Below are positions 12,871-22,878 of a DNA stretch of 64,000 nt, piece after piece. Location of the stretch: the NCBI GenBank assembly GCA_020744225.1, contig JAGMWG010000001.1:2728001-2792000 (forward strand), read 5' to 3'. Numbering within the stretch: position 1 is the stretch's first letter; each line of letters starts with the position of its first letter. Under the pieces are notes generated by a model. It did not search any database. It was not told the origin of the DNA and worked only from the letters and a program-made list of their open reading frames with translations. This DNA is from Paraphoma chrysanthemicola (taxonomy: Eukaryota; Ascomycota; Dothideomycetes; Pleosporales; Phaeosphaeriaceae). The position numbers were made by a program, and so were the translations under genes.

Positions 12871-14079
12871 ATGTCGTCCACGTCGTCGCTCGATGCCGAG
12901 GCGGCCGACCCGTTGGTCGCTGAAACGGCTAAAAGGATCGCAGATGTCATCAACGACTTCAAGCACCAGTTGGAACAGCGTGATGGCACCTGGGCGCACA
13001 CGAGTGGGAGATTGGAGGTTGCCCTTGATACCCAGACATTCCTGCTATCTGTAGTTCCCGACGTGGATGGTGATGAGTTTCCAATTACTGTGCATACACA
13101 ACTCAAGCCTTCAAATGTCACTAACAGCAACACACCTGTACCAACTGCGCACCATGCGTCCACTTACAGGCCAACACGCAGGGCATCGGATGCTGAGCTC
13201 GAGAGGGATCTGGTGTCGCGAAAGAAGCGCAGGCTCGATGAGGATGGTGACGCGGCCAACATGCGTCCGCGCACTGGAGATGGTAAGGAAAACATCATGC
13301 CGCTGATCACCAAGGATGACCTCGACGATCTGCTGTCCAAGTTGCGGGAAGACATTCAGGAGGACACCTCGGCATGCGTTAACCACGTTCAGCGGCTGCT
13401 TCGACGCTTCAGGGAAGAATGGCACGAGCAGAGCAAATACGAACACGAGCAGTCGCAGACGCAACAACCAAAGCCGCCCTTTCGCAACTCGTTAGCCAAC
13501 AACGGAGGCGTGGGCGCGTCGTTCCCGTCTCCTAGCATCGACCGCGATGACCAATCGTCGTCTATCCCCGATGTCATACATCGCGAAACAAGACTCATAT
13601 CTGCGCAAATCAAGTGGGTGGATGACTGCAGACGCATAGCAGCCGACATACACGATAAACGCGAGGAGACATGGAGGAAGTCCTCGGCCAGCTTCCACGA
13701 CCGGCAACGACAAAATTGCGAGACCTTTCAGAACAGGATACTGCATGAGTCGAGCATGAACACTGCAACGCTGAATCAGATCTTGAGTGAGGTCAAAGCA
13801 ATAGGATCGTATGCGCAAAGCATGAAGTGGGAGACGCCAACGTCGCATTTGATGAACATGGCTCTATCGACACCAACACAGCCCGCGTTCCCCACCCAGC
13901 CGCCAATGCCGTCCCCAACGCAAGATCCGCCTCGAACACAACATTACGATCAGTCTTGCCATGTAGTGGCGGCAGAAGTAGCGGGGCACCGAACAGCAAT
14001 TCAGACCAGCGATGACAAGTCGGAATGTATTTACCCATCTACCTGGCGGGGAGTCGGATTATACTTCCAAGAGAAATGA
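12871..14079 (+). CDS. Hypothetical protein, likely nuclear
   Basis: Single-exon ORF of 402 residues from ATG 12871 (MSSTSSLDAEAADPLV). Residues 10-70 look like a small folded module with a helix (KRIADVINDFKHQLEQ). A basic cluster SRKKRRLDEDG near residue 118 resembles a nuclear-localisation signal and is followed by KENIMPLITKDDLDDLLSKLREDIQED, a predicted helix. Residues 230-320 form a further helical, Trp- and Arg-rich segment, and the C-terminus is Pro/Gln/Thr-rich. The stop is 57 bp from the stop of the convergent dehydratase gene, so their 3' UTRs must overlap. The last 45 residues differ in style and a missed 3' intron is possible. Family not recognised; nuclear location is inference. 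Confidence 0.65.
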   Translation: MSSTSSLDAEAADPLVAETAKRIADVINDFKHQLEQRDGTWAHTSGRLEVALDTQTFLLSVVPDVDGDEFPITVHTQLKPSNVTNSNTPVPTAHHASTYRPTRRASDAELERDLVSRKKRRLDEDGDAANMRPRTGDGKENIMPLITKDDLDDLLSKLREDIQEDTSACVNHVQRLLRRFREEWHEQSKYEHEQSQTQQPKPPFRNSLANNGGVGASFPSPSIDRDDQSSSIPDVIHRETRLISAQIKWVDDCRRIAADIHDKREETWRKSSASFHDRQRQNCETFQNRILHESSMNTATLNQILSEVKAIGSYAQSMKWETPTSHLMNMALSTPTQPAFPTQPPMPSPTQDPPRTQHYDQSCHVVAAEVAGHRTAIQTSDDKSECIYPSTWRGVGLYFQEK

Positions 14080-14136
14080 CGTGGTGGTCAGATGGAAGGA
14101 GTCGATTCCCACCTCTATATGCACAACCCTCCTACT

Positions 14137-15673
14137 CTACCAACCCCTCCACCTAACCCAAACATCCACGACTTCATCCCCGCCATCCGTGACAAGGTAC
14201 CACCCAAACCCCGCGCCAGCAACACACGCATGATTCGGCCACACCGTCACCTTGTCCCCGATTGTCAACGGATTACACTTCTCTCTCTCACCCTCCCACA
14301 CCAATATTCCGTGCTCCTGACTCACTCTGCCGACGATCCAGCCCGTCCTATCGCCCCGCTCATCATACACAGACGATGTGCCTGCGTTGCCAAAATCACT
14401 CGTCACGATTCCCCAGCCTGGATACGATTTGCATGGCTCTCGACCCAGTGCTAGACTTCCAGCTGAAACAAGTGCTTCAGGTTTGTCGCGCTCGTCATAC
14501 ACGCTCGTGACTTCAAGCAGCATCTTGATCGCAATATTATCCTTGGACAGGGGCTGGAATCCTTCGCCCGTATGACCTTCTGCTGGTCTTGCATGCGTAG
14601 CAACTTGTTGACAATCGAGCAGCGGGTACACGCCAGCATGTAGCTCGACATAAAACCTTTCCTTCAACCGGCCCAGAATGTTCTGGAACTCCTGCACCCG
14701 TGGCGAGCCGGAAGAAAGCATGTTCTGCGCTGCGGTTGCAGTAGGCGTTGCGCCGACGCTGAGGACGAGTTTTCTGGACAGCGTGGATGGAAGTGCTGAA
14801 CACGCGGCTTCCAGACCAACAAGTTCTTCGATCAGCCCGTGAGCAGCGTCATCTGGCGAGTTCCCGGCGTACGAGTGCCCGTAGTGCGAGTAGAAACCCT
14901 TGAGAAGGACATGACTATTGTCGCTATTTGCTATGGCGTCCACGAGAGCGGGAAACTTTGGCGAAGAAGTCTTCACCCCGGCGCGTTGATATCCGGTGTC
15001 GATTTTGATGAAGATGCCGATTTGCTGGTTTGCGGTGGCGTCTGCTGATGAAGATAGCGCGGTAGTGAATTGGTTGAAGGCGTTGAGGTTGTCGATCATG
15101 ATACTGATGCTTCCTGGAGCGAGTTGCTTTGCGATATTGACGAGGCGCGGGGTAGCGGATTGTGGTACTGGAATACCATAAAGGATCTTTACGATGTTTA
15201 GTTAGCACAACGTGTGTATTTGGAGCAGTTTCGATGAATGATACCCCAACGTACAAAAAGAATGAATAACCAAGAACACAAGTTATTGCAAAAACAGCAA
15301 AAGAAATTTAGAATAAACTTACACTTCCGCCCCGACCCGCCTCTTGACATTCCTTTACATATCCAACTAGATTCTCAGCTTCGATTAATGTACTAACGAC
15401 AAAATCCGCCCTTCCTCCTCTTCCTTTCTCTTCCGCATGCCCTCCATCTCCTACTTGTAGTCTACTCAGTTCCAACGTCTTATGGCTCTTCACATGCGCG
15501 CGAAACCCCACGCCAAGCTTCTGGCATACTTGCAACATGGCATTGCAATTTTTGACAAGCTTGTTCCGGTCGAGAATGAGGGCCGGGGTTGGCAGCGAGG
15601 AGATGGGGCGGTGGAGGAAGTATGATTTGAGAGTGGAGGGGGAGGAGAGGGGATAGAATTCTGAGTGAGACAT
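14137..15673 (-). CDS. D-serine dehydratase-like PLP enzyme (DSD1/D-threonine aldolase family)
   Basis: Exons 15673..15323 and 15186..14137 encode 466 residues; the 136-bp intron has GTAAGT, a perfect GCTAAC branch site and AAAG acceptor, joining RGGS to ILYGIPVP. The fold is alanine-racemase-like: FRAHVKSHKT near residues 58-66 carries the lysine (K62) expected to bind PLP. The barrel strands follow (GIFIKIDTGYQRAGV, LKGFYSHYGHSY, LVLSVGATPT, FYVELHAGVYPLLD). The C-terminal WPNHACVAG carries the His and Cys that bind zinc in yeast Dsd1-type enzymes. The family converts D-serine to pyruvate and ammonia, or cleaves D-threonine. Zinc-site conservation favours the eukaryotic D-serine dehydratase group; exact substrate is inferred. 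Confidence 0.88.
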
Positions 15674-16291
15674 TATGAGACGCCGAGTGATGGGGATGCG
15701 TTGGTATGAATTGGTAAGTATAGGTATTCGTGGTGGTGGTGGTGGTGAGGACGATTGGAGCTATTGAGCCTTTTGTACTCAGAATCTGTCGATCTTTTTC
15801 TTTCAAGATGACTATGAGACAATATCTGACTCTGCAGTAGCTCGGTTTTTGGAGTCTCGTGCACTTCTTCTGGGAACGTCGTATCGGCCGCGCAGCGAAA
15901 GTGGGGTGGAGAAAAGATGTGCACGAGGATTTAGAGCCGCGGACGAAGAATGCGTGAGTCAAAGACACCAAGTTTCGGCGTGCGGATGATCAAGTAGCAT
16001 ATGCTGGGGGTAATGGCGAGGTTGTTTTGGGGTAATGGTTTAGATAGCATGGGGTAATCGTGTGCACTTCGGAGTCTGGACGTTAGTGGGATGAAGTCAT
16101 TGGTGGCTGCCCTTGCAGTAGTTCGGTCCGATGCCGACCTTTATTCACGAGGTAGTGTCTCACTGCCACCATTTGACATATCTTAGTGTAATCGAATCAA
16201 AATGATGGGTTCATAGGTATCAAATTCTGCCAAAGCGTTTCTCTCACGCATGCACGTGGTCAGACGCGACAGTCACGGCCCGCTGATGTTG
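15674..16291. other. Intergenic: upstream of the D-serine dehydratase-like gene
   Basis: About 0.6 kb. It includes a GTG-repeat patch near 15732-15750 in the probable 5' UTR. No supported gene. Confidence 0.5.
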
Positions 16292-18595
16292 CTAACTCGC
16301 CGGCCCGGGCCACACACTGCTCAACCTTCTCCGTCGCGTGATTGCGCTCCCAGGACTGATGCTTCTCCTCTCACCATTTGCATTGGTGGCTGCGAAACTG
16401 TTCTCTAGAATTGCATCTTCCAGGTCATCCTCTTCCTCGATTCTCTGCACCACGTCCTGCGGTGGCTCTTCTTCAAATACAGCCTGCAGATCCGCATGAG
16501 GGCTCATCTTGCTCCATTTCCAGAAACTGCTGTCGAAGAGCCAAGACGATCGTTTGGATGGGCCAGGACCACTTATTGAGTTGCGGCGAACAGGTCTCCA
16601 CAGACTAGCTCGCTCATGGTAGGCGATTGCTAGGAGAATAGGTGCATTGAGGACCCGTACAGCGGTGATATTGATCTTGTGGAACCAGCGCGGTGACAGG
16701 AGGAACTTCAAGGGGAGTAAGATGACAAATGCTGCGAGGTTGAAAGGTGGTCGATAGGCGAACAGCGAGTCCGACTTGACGCCCTCGAAGGTGAGCACAG
16801 CGCGACGGAATTGGATCTCTGCTGTCGCGTCGGCCGCAATTTTGGAGAAGGTGTTGCTGAGTATAGAGACGAGGACGGTCAGGAAAAGAGTGTTACCGAG
16901 AAACGCATAGACGACCATCAGAGTTGGACCCAGGATCTCGTGGAATCCAGGTGCTTTGTCAATGCCGGTGCCATCAAGGCCGAACCAGATCCACAGCATC
17001 CATTTTGAGATGGTAACGACGCTATGCGAATCTTCGTAGCCAACGTCAGGATTACTTATGCTAAGCCACTTGAGAGCAAGCAAGAAGCCACCGAAGCACC
17101 AGAAGGCGATCAGACTCAGCGCAGTGAACTCCTTGACCATAGCTCGTAGCGCAATGAAGAGCATGTTTTCGGGCATGAGATTGAAGGCAATGCGTGGAAA
17201 CAGTATCGGCGAGGCGACAGCGAGCACATCGAGCGCCTGTCGCCCAGTCTCATCGTTCCCAATCGCCCAGCCATGGATGCGCATGCTGAGGTAGATGATG
17301 AATATGCCGGAAAATGTGACGTCGAGAAATGCCCACAGCTCTTGTGTATGCACTTCCCATCCGTGCTCGAGACAAGAGGTAAGCTCGTCCAACACCCAGC
17401 CAGCGCCATAGAGCATGAAGACAAGTTCGGCGCTTGTCAGGTAGTGGTCCTGTCGCGATGTCATGCACCAACAGTAGAAGGCGAGGAGAAGGATGAATTG
17501 CACGACTTCGATCATGTTGCGTGTACGAGGTACCATGAGTCGGTACTGGTTGAGCAATGGTGCTTTGCGCGGGTCGTATAGTGATATCGGCTTATGCTTG
17601 TAGTGATCCGGGATGATGTCGATGAATGTAGTCGGCGTGTAGACAATGCGCCCACGATAAACAGCATCAATCACCTTCTGGCTGGCTGAGCTACTGAGTA
17701 ACACCTTGCTCTCAGACACGATCGCGACCTCCAGGGCTGTGAGCTTGCCGTCATACTCGCCCTGTTGCTGATAAGACGACGTCAAATTTCTGAACTCGAA
17801 TCGGTGTCGGCTTGGGCAGCGGTCTTCCGGTGCGCCTTGGAAAGGTTGAAAAGGAGCTACCAAGATCTGCGCCAATAGCAGCAGCCCTGGTTTACCCGTA
17901 CTTTCTTCGTCATGACGGCGCAAGACCTTCATCGCCACCAGCTCACAAAGATTTGCTCGCGTAAGGTCGACGGTTTGGTGGTGTTGTTGGAACTGCTGTT
18001 CTCGCAAGAATTGCATCCGGTTGACCAGTAAACAATAGACTATAGATATGTCGTCTTCATCGTATAGCCGATCAACCAAGGGCTTCACAATCAAGACGTT
18101 CATACGAGGCTCTCTAAGCTGTTCGGTTGTATATGGATCCTCGATAACCGCCAAGACGAGTCTCCGTATTCGATGAATGTTGTAGTAGACCTGAAGCCGC
18201 GAATGTGGATATGGCGCAAAGACTTCACGCGGACCTATGGGCTCGCCGTCACCGTTGAAGCACCCGTCAGATCCTGCATGGTCATCATCCTCCATTAGAG
18301 TCTCTTGCTCTTCCCGACTCTTTGCTGCGCGCAATGCATCGCTCAACGTTCGCTGGCTTTCGGTCAGATGCGGGCGCTTAAGAAACTTCCTAAACTCGAT
18401 GTGTCGCGAAGATTTACGCGTCGGTGATGGTCTTCGGCGCGGTGACACATCTTCGGCGTGACTGCTATGGACGGCAGTGCTGTCATAGCTCCCATTGCTC
18501 TGCGTGGAACTGAGACGAGGGCGTGGAAACGTGCCATAAGCACCGCTTCCACTACCATTTGAATGCCAGTCGGGGTTAGAAGTGGGGGCCGACAT
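16292..18595 (-). CDS. YVC1: TRP-type vacuolar calcium channel (Yvc1/TRPY family)
   Basis: Intron-less 767-residue ORF from ATG 18595. The cytosolic N-terminus (to about 355) contains the conserved block RRLVLAVIEDPYTTEQLREPRMNVLIVKPLVDRLY (written here only as landmarks at residues 144-178) and ISIVYCLLVNRMQFLREQ. About six hydrophobic segments follow at roughly 361-378, 388-405, 420-440, 455-475, 485-508 and 556-582. A pore-like stretch KWMLWIWFGLDGTG lies at about 531-544. The C-terminus has an acidic cluster (EEEPPQDVVQRIEEEDDLED), where the yeast channel has its cytosolic calcium-sensing acidic patch. The family releases Ca2+ from the vacuole upon hyperosmotic shock. Length is slightly above the yeast protein because of a Ser-rich N-terminal extension. 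Confidence 0.9.
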   Translation of the reverse strand: MSAPTSNPDWHSNGSGSGAYGTFPRPRLSSTQSNGSYDSTAVHSSHAEDVSPRRRPSPTRKSSRHIEFRKFLKRPHLTESQRTLSDALRAAKSREEQETLMEDDDHAGSDGCFNGDGEPIGPREVFAPYPHSRLQVYYNIHRIRRLVLAVIEDPYTTEQLREPRMNVLIVKPLVDRLYDEDDISIVYCLLVNRMQFLREQQFQQHHQTVDLTRANLCELVAMKVLRRHDEESTGKPGLLLLAQILVAPFQPFQGAPEDRCPSRHRFEFRNLTSSYQQQGEYDGKLTALEVAIVSESKVLLSSSASQKVIDAVYRGRIVYTPTTFIDIIPDHYKHKPISLYDPRKAPLLNQYRLMVPRTRNMIEVVQFILLLAFYCWCMTSRQDHYLTSAELVFMLYGAGWVLDELTSCLEHGWEVHTQELWAFLDVTFSGIFIIYLSMRIHGWAIGNDETGRQALDVLAVASPILFPRIAFNLMPENMLFIALRAMVKEFTALSLIAFWCFGGFLLALKWLSISNPDVGYEDSHSVVTISKWMLWIWFGLDGTGIDKAPGFHEILGPTLMVVYAFLGNTLFLTVLVSILSNTFSKIAADATAEIQFRRAVLTFEGVKSDSLFAYRPPFNLAAFVILLPLKFLLSPRWFHKINITAVRVLNAPILLAIAYHERASLWRPVRRNSISGPGPSKRSSWLFDSSFWKWSKMSPHADLQAVFEEEPPQDVVQRIEEEDDLEDAILENSFAATNANGERRSISPGSAITRRRRLSSVWPGPAS

Positions 18596-19902
18596 GTGAC
18601 CCCGGATTCAAGTAAGGTCCAGGATGCAAATGGCCGTGGAAAGGGGAGTCGCTGGCTGCGTATATTGCTGTGACGCGTGCGGAAGATAAGCTTTGAGATG
18701 TCCAGATAGCGGAAAGCGTAAACGAGAATAAGTGGGGCAGGGGCAATAAGTTTGAACCAATTTCAAGGTCCGCCTTCGTGTTTCTGATGCGTTCTCTCAA
18801 GGATGTTGTGGCTATCATAAGGAGTAGACGTGGACTCGGAGCAATTGGCCTCAGGTGGTGGCGCGATAAGAATGAAAAAGCAATCCAGGCTTTCCGCGAT
18901 GCATCTTGGAGAAGTGGAGTTTCACGCTAAGGAATGCACGCTAATGTAAAGTGGCTTAGCTTCAGCGCGACGTCACTCTTTCACCATCTCAACTCCAATC
19001 ACGCTCAATGTGAATAGCTTACTTCACGCCGTCTGCTATCAATTGCGATGCTACAAGCAACTGCCATCATTATTTCAAGCATTTGCAAGTAATGCACCTG
19101 CTATCGAGCAAACGTCTCAACGCAGCGTCACTCAACTCTATCGGATCGCGTTCGGGATCTTCTCACAAGCAGCATACTTCCTTAAAAAGGAAGTACACGT
19201 TCTATCACTACGCTGTGTACTCTAATAACAGCGCCATTCCTATGAGGCAATACGTCCCTGTAACGCCATGTGAATGACAATATGCTGTGCTTACAAGCCG
19301 AAGTTGTGTTCCTCTAGCCATGCCTATCAACGAGAGATGCAGGATTGAATGGCAGATCAGTCCCTCTATCATCTAGCCCCATTCATAACGATTGAACCTC
19401 CCACAAGAACATCCCGTGAGCAAGCCAGGCTCGGCGATTGTGACCCGAGCTCCACAACTGCCACGGTGTGAGCTCCGCAGTCATCAAGGCCACCGATTTC
19501 GTGCTTATTGACTTCTTGAGCGAGTCACTCAACGTCTGTGTACTCGAAGAGTGACGGAAAAGGTTCTTTCACGGATGGTGCAGAACGTGGTCGATACCAC
19601 GAACGCCGTGACGGAGCATGGACCAGAAGACTCGGGCATCAAGATTCTATGACTGGATTAGACCTGAGTCTTGAGTCATCTTGAGTGGTTGATGCAGCCA
19701 GAACAATGTCGCAGAGCTTCATTTGAGTCAAGTGTAGGGTATTTAAAGCTTCTGCCTTCCTTCGCTACACTTTTGTAACGCAACTTCTACATTGAACAGC
19801 AGTGCAGTCCTCGAGCTACCACACTACTATTTCATTACAACCCCTCGAGAAATTGAAACTAGGCATGGCCGATGTTAATAACATCGAGCTTGCAAGAAGC
19901 TT
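18596..19902. other. Intergenic, 1.3 kb
   Basis: Contains the divergent promoters of the Yvc1 gene and of the small ORF at 19903. Short ORFs at 19010-19277 are not supported. A TATA-like element and a short upstream ORF near the right end are listed separately. Confidence 0.5.
19740..19747 (+). promoter_or_regulatory. TATA-like element
   Basis: The octamer tatttaaa sits about 125 bp before the first ATG (19865) and 163 bp before the ORF start at 19903, followed by a CT-rich tract (ttctgccttccttcg). Spacing and context fit a core promoter for the small ORF. Seen in sequence; function inferred. Confidence 0.35.
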
Positions 19903-19930
19903 ATGGCGGACTTCGACATGTGGATTCTAA
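19865..19930 (+). promoter_or_regulatory. Overlapping upstream ORF with inverted repeat
   Basis: An ATG at 19865 opens a 21-codon ORF that ends at TAA 19928-19930 and overlaps the main ATG (19903) in another frame. A perfect inverted repeat, gatgtta-a-taacatc (19871-19885), lies just after the upstream ATG. Together these could reduce initiation at 19903. Alternatively the main start is wrong or an unseen intron joins the two. Confidence 0.35.
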
Positions 19931-20352
19931 ACGACGATGAGAACAAATGGCAATACGTGTCTAAAACGCCCGCTTCCCTTATCACCGACTTACCCAACAA
20001 AATCGCACTCATGAGTCAGTTCGGTAGACTGACAGAGACAGAAGAGGATGGTGCACATGTGGACATGCATGGAGGCACTTTGAAAGCGGCTCTCCTCAAC
20101 ATGGCGGAGAAGAAGGGGACGAAAGCTTTCCTGAAAAGTGGGGATGATCACATAAATGTGATCTTTAAATTCATAAAGAGTAGGTTGAAGTCCAAGTATG
20201 TAGGACTAGAACGGCTGATTGTGTGTGCAGTGACTGGCGAAGAGACCGAGGAAGACCTGTCAATGGGACTGAAGAATCTAGATGGCCTGAAAGTCGAATT
20301 TTGCGACAATGTGCAAGCGAGGAAAAGCCCCAGTTCACCTTTAAAAAAGTAG
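19903..20352 (+). CDS. Small orphan protein
   Basis: ORF of 149 residues, ATG 19903 to TAG. It begins MADFDMWILNDDENKWQYV and contains a central charged helix-rich part (LNMAEKKGTKAFLKSGDDHINVIFKF near 75-100). It ends in a short basic tail, ARKSPSSPLKK. No signal peptide, TM segment or known motif is visible. Support comes from length in AT-richer surroundings, a TATA-like element upstream and amino-acid composition typical of a folded protein. I do not recognise the family; it may be lineage-specific. Confidence 0.5.
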   Translation: MADFDMWILNDDENKWQYVSKTPASLITDLPNKIALMSQFGRLTETEEDGAHVDMHGGTLKAALLNMAEKKGTKAFLKSGDDHINVIFKFIKSRLKSKYVGLERLIVCAVTGEETEEDLSMGLKNLDGLKVEFCDNVQARKSPSSPLKK

Positions 20353-21586
20353 CAAGGTTGGATGAATGAGAAACTGCAGTCTCTTTCTTGATGCTTCAAT
20401 TCAAATAATCATTCTCAAATTACATGTTGCAAAATCTGGTATTTTCTATTCATGCCCAGGGCGTTCTGAGGCCTCGCCACTCGTAGAATACCAATGGCAA
20501 CGAGGATCTTGTGTATAACAAAGAGTTATCAATTCAATTCCTAATCCATCGACTTTCTTCTGCATTGTATGAGTAAGTTGTACGAATGAATTGGCTGTGC
20601 GATATTGGTGTTGCGGCATGGTGCCATACCGGGGGTTGTGTATTGTTATCTTTGGGGATGGTGGACGATTTGCGACGAACATGGATGCAGTTGTGTGGTT
20701 GGATGTGTTGAGAGAACACCGCAGGGTACTTCTCGACAAAGGAGCCGAAGCAGAACAGCAAATAAGGTCAGAAAGGTTTGCTTTAGGATAGCTTATGGCT
20801 CATTGCAATGATCATGAGATGAAAGCCGCCTATACACTTCCTCTTATGAGGTGGTCGTTCAGTTGAGCGAGTTCGTTTCTTCGTTAAGTAAATAACTTAT
20901 GGCTCAATAAATTCGGCCGTGCACCCTGCATAGTAGTGGTCTAGAGAGTCACTACGAACTTTTAATTATGTAGGCTAGATACATTCGCGTGCTGCTAGGA
21001 AGAAATTCTTATAGTTGCTTAGAGGCTCTCGACTATTTTTTGTATGTTAACCTGAGCCTGTAAAGAGATGCGGAGACATCCAGGAACTGCTAAGAAATAA
21101 CAACCGGCTGAATAGCAAAAGCGAGCGACCGCATATATCTTGCCTAACTTATTAACTCATTTTGAGTGAATGGCACGAGGTCTGAAGGTTCTTCAGTCTC
21201 TTGCAGATCGGATGATCTAGTATCTGGGCGCCAGTGAGTGTCGACTATTCTTCTCGAATATTGTGCCAGAAGAGATGATGGGGAACGTCATTATCTTGGG
21301 CCCACATTCACTGTCGTGAATAGAATGAAATGCATCCGCAGTATAGTGGGCATAATATTGACTGAAACTCGGCATTCTCATCCGAATCTTGCATGGAAAT
21401 TAGTCCGTTACCGTGTATCAAGGTCGTGATTACCGATCAAAAGTCGTAGAAATACCAGATCGAGGTGTGCGAGTATTCACTGCGACCAAAGTAGTGGGCT
21501 TGATTCATACCATTGGGGCACTGCCTTGCACATAGTCACCTCGCAGCCTCATCATGACTCCCTAACCCCATTCCACAAGCCTTGAC
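20353..21586. other. Intergenic, relatively AT-rich
   Basis: About 1.2 kb that is visibly more AT-rich than the flanking genes. Two copies of cttatggctca lie at about 20792 and 20887. Short ORFs on both strands at 20446-20811 have no recognisable content. Confidence 0.45.
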
Positions 21587-22638
21587 ATGAGCTCCCACAC
21601 ACTTTCAAGGCCATCGAACATCCATCGGTCGTGCCAACCCACAGAGTTTGGACCCGCATGTTGCAGCATGTCGCGTTTGGGCCGCTACGACAAAACCTTG
21701 GAGTGAGCAGGACGCCGGCCTGGATAGCACCCAAATTGCTAACAAGAGCAGCTTCGATCGCGGTGACGTTCGCCTATACATAGGCCCGGAAGAAACGGTG
21801 GACACGGAGTTGGTCCAGACTACCATGGATCTTCATCTTGCATGTACTCGATCTCAGTACATGGCGATGATGGTGCGGTGCCGGAAGAAGGACTCGGACA
21901 ACAGCCCGATCCGAGTTTTTGCCCATCCAGAAACTTTCAGGGAGTACAAGCACTACATCCTCCATGGCTTTCCTCTGCAGCCACGGGCATTTATGCCATC
22001 TGCAGCCCGCGGCACCGCAGCTGCCGCGCAACTTCCGACAAAGGCGGACAAGCGCAGCATCCGTGACGAGTATGAGAAGCTGGCACAGTTGTATGTCTTA
22101 GCCATCTATCCTCTCGACTTCAGCATGAAAAACACCCTCATCGGCGCCATGGGTTGTGCTGCGCATGCACTTCAAGCAAACGGCAAGCCCTGGTTCCCGG
22201 AGCGCGAGGCAATCAACATCATCTTCGCAGGCACAGATGAGAGCGACAAGATGCGTAGCCTCCTTGTGACTCTGCTTGTGGACTTTGGCCAGGGAGATTG
22301 GCTGCCGAAGGGAAAGCAGGCTCACCTGCAGTACAACGACGACTGCATTTACTCCTGTCTTTGTGGTACGCTCAGTCAGCGTTACATGTCCCCTCGTCTA
22401 CGCTCCCTGTCTCTTTCGTATGACACCGCCGATTTCCTTATCGGCCGAATGAGGACGGTACATTCAACGAGATCGATAGGAGCTCAAGGTGAGTTTGGTT
22501 GCTGCATGTGCGCGGCTATGCCGCTTATGGTTTCGAGTGCTGACGGTTTTGTCAATGGCCTCATCACTCGGATGCAATGTAGGTGTGATCGTCGATGACT
22601 TCCATGGTGAAGTCAGTTTTAGTTGCGCGCATGGGTGA
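21587..22638 (+). CDS. BTB/POZ-like domain protein
   Basis: Three exons, 21587..21702, 21752..22488 and 22583..22638, encode 302 residues. Intron 1 (49 bp) has GTGAGC, TTGCTAAC and AGCAG; intron 2 (94 bp) has GTGAGT, GCTGAC and GTAG. The large open frame starts with TTG at 21648, which is why I add exon 1. It yields MSRLGRYDKTLDFDRGDVRLYIG if the inner ATG at 21668 is used (275 residues). DVRLYIG, HLACTRSQYMAMMVR and IRVFAHPETFREYKHYI follow the fungal BTB order: strand, KAVLC-like helix, then HPETFELYLQWLY-like element. DEYEKLAQLYVLAIY with the helices after it fits the usual BTB C-lobe. BTB proteins typically mediate dimerisation or cullin-3 binding; the role here is unknown. The C-terminal 15 residues rely on the second splice. 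Confidence 0.65.
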
Positions 22639-22878
22639 TGTTTGGGATTTCCGGAGACCAGGACCGATCAATAAGCTTTACGCTAGTTACGTCATGCATC
22701 GCGAAACCGTGTGTCGGGAGCCGAGGCTCCTCACTCCCGGGGAGCTGCACCTCTTTTCCAACCAAGTCTTGTCATTTCTCATAATATCCTCCAATCCCAG
22801 AGAACGCCAAAAATGCTATATGTACACCTTTAGTCCTAAACCTATTCTCACCCCAGAGTACATCCAGTGCATCTCCAT

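Noticed and set aside
21648..21751. N-terminus of the BTB-like protein as a continuous ORF from 21648
   Set aside because: The first codon is TTG and no ATG is in frame; a 49-bp intron with ideal signals gives a better exon 1.
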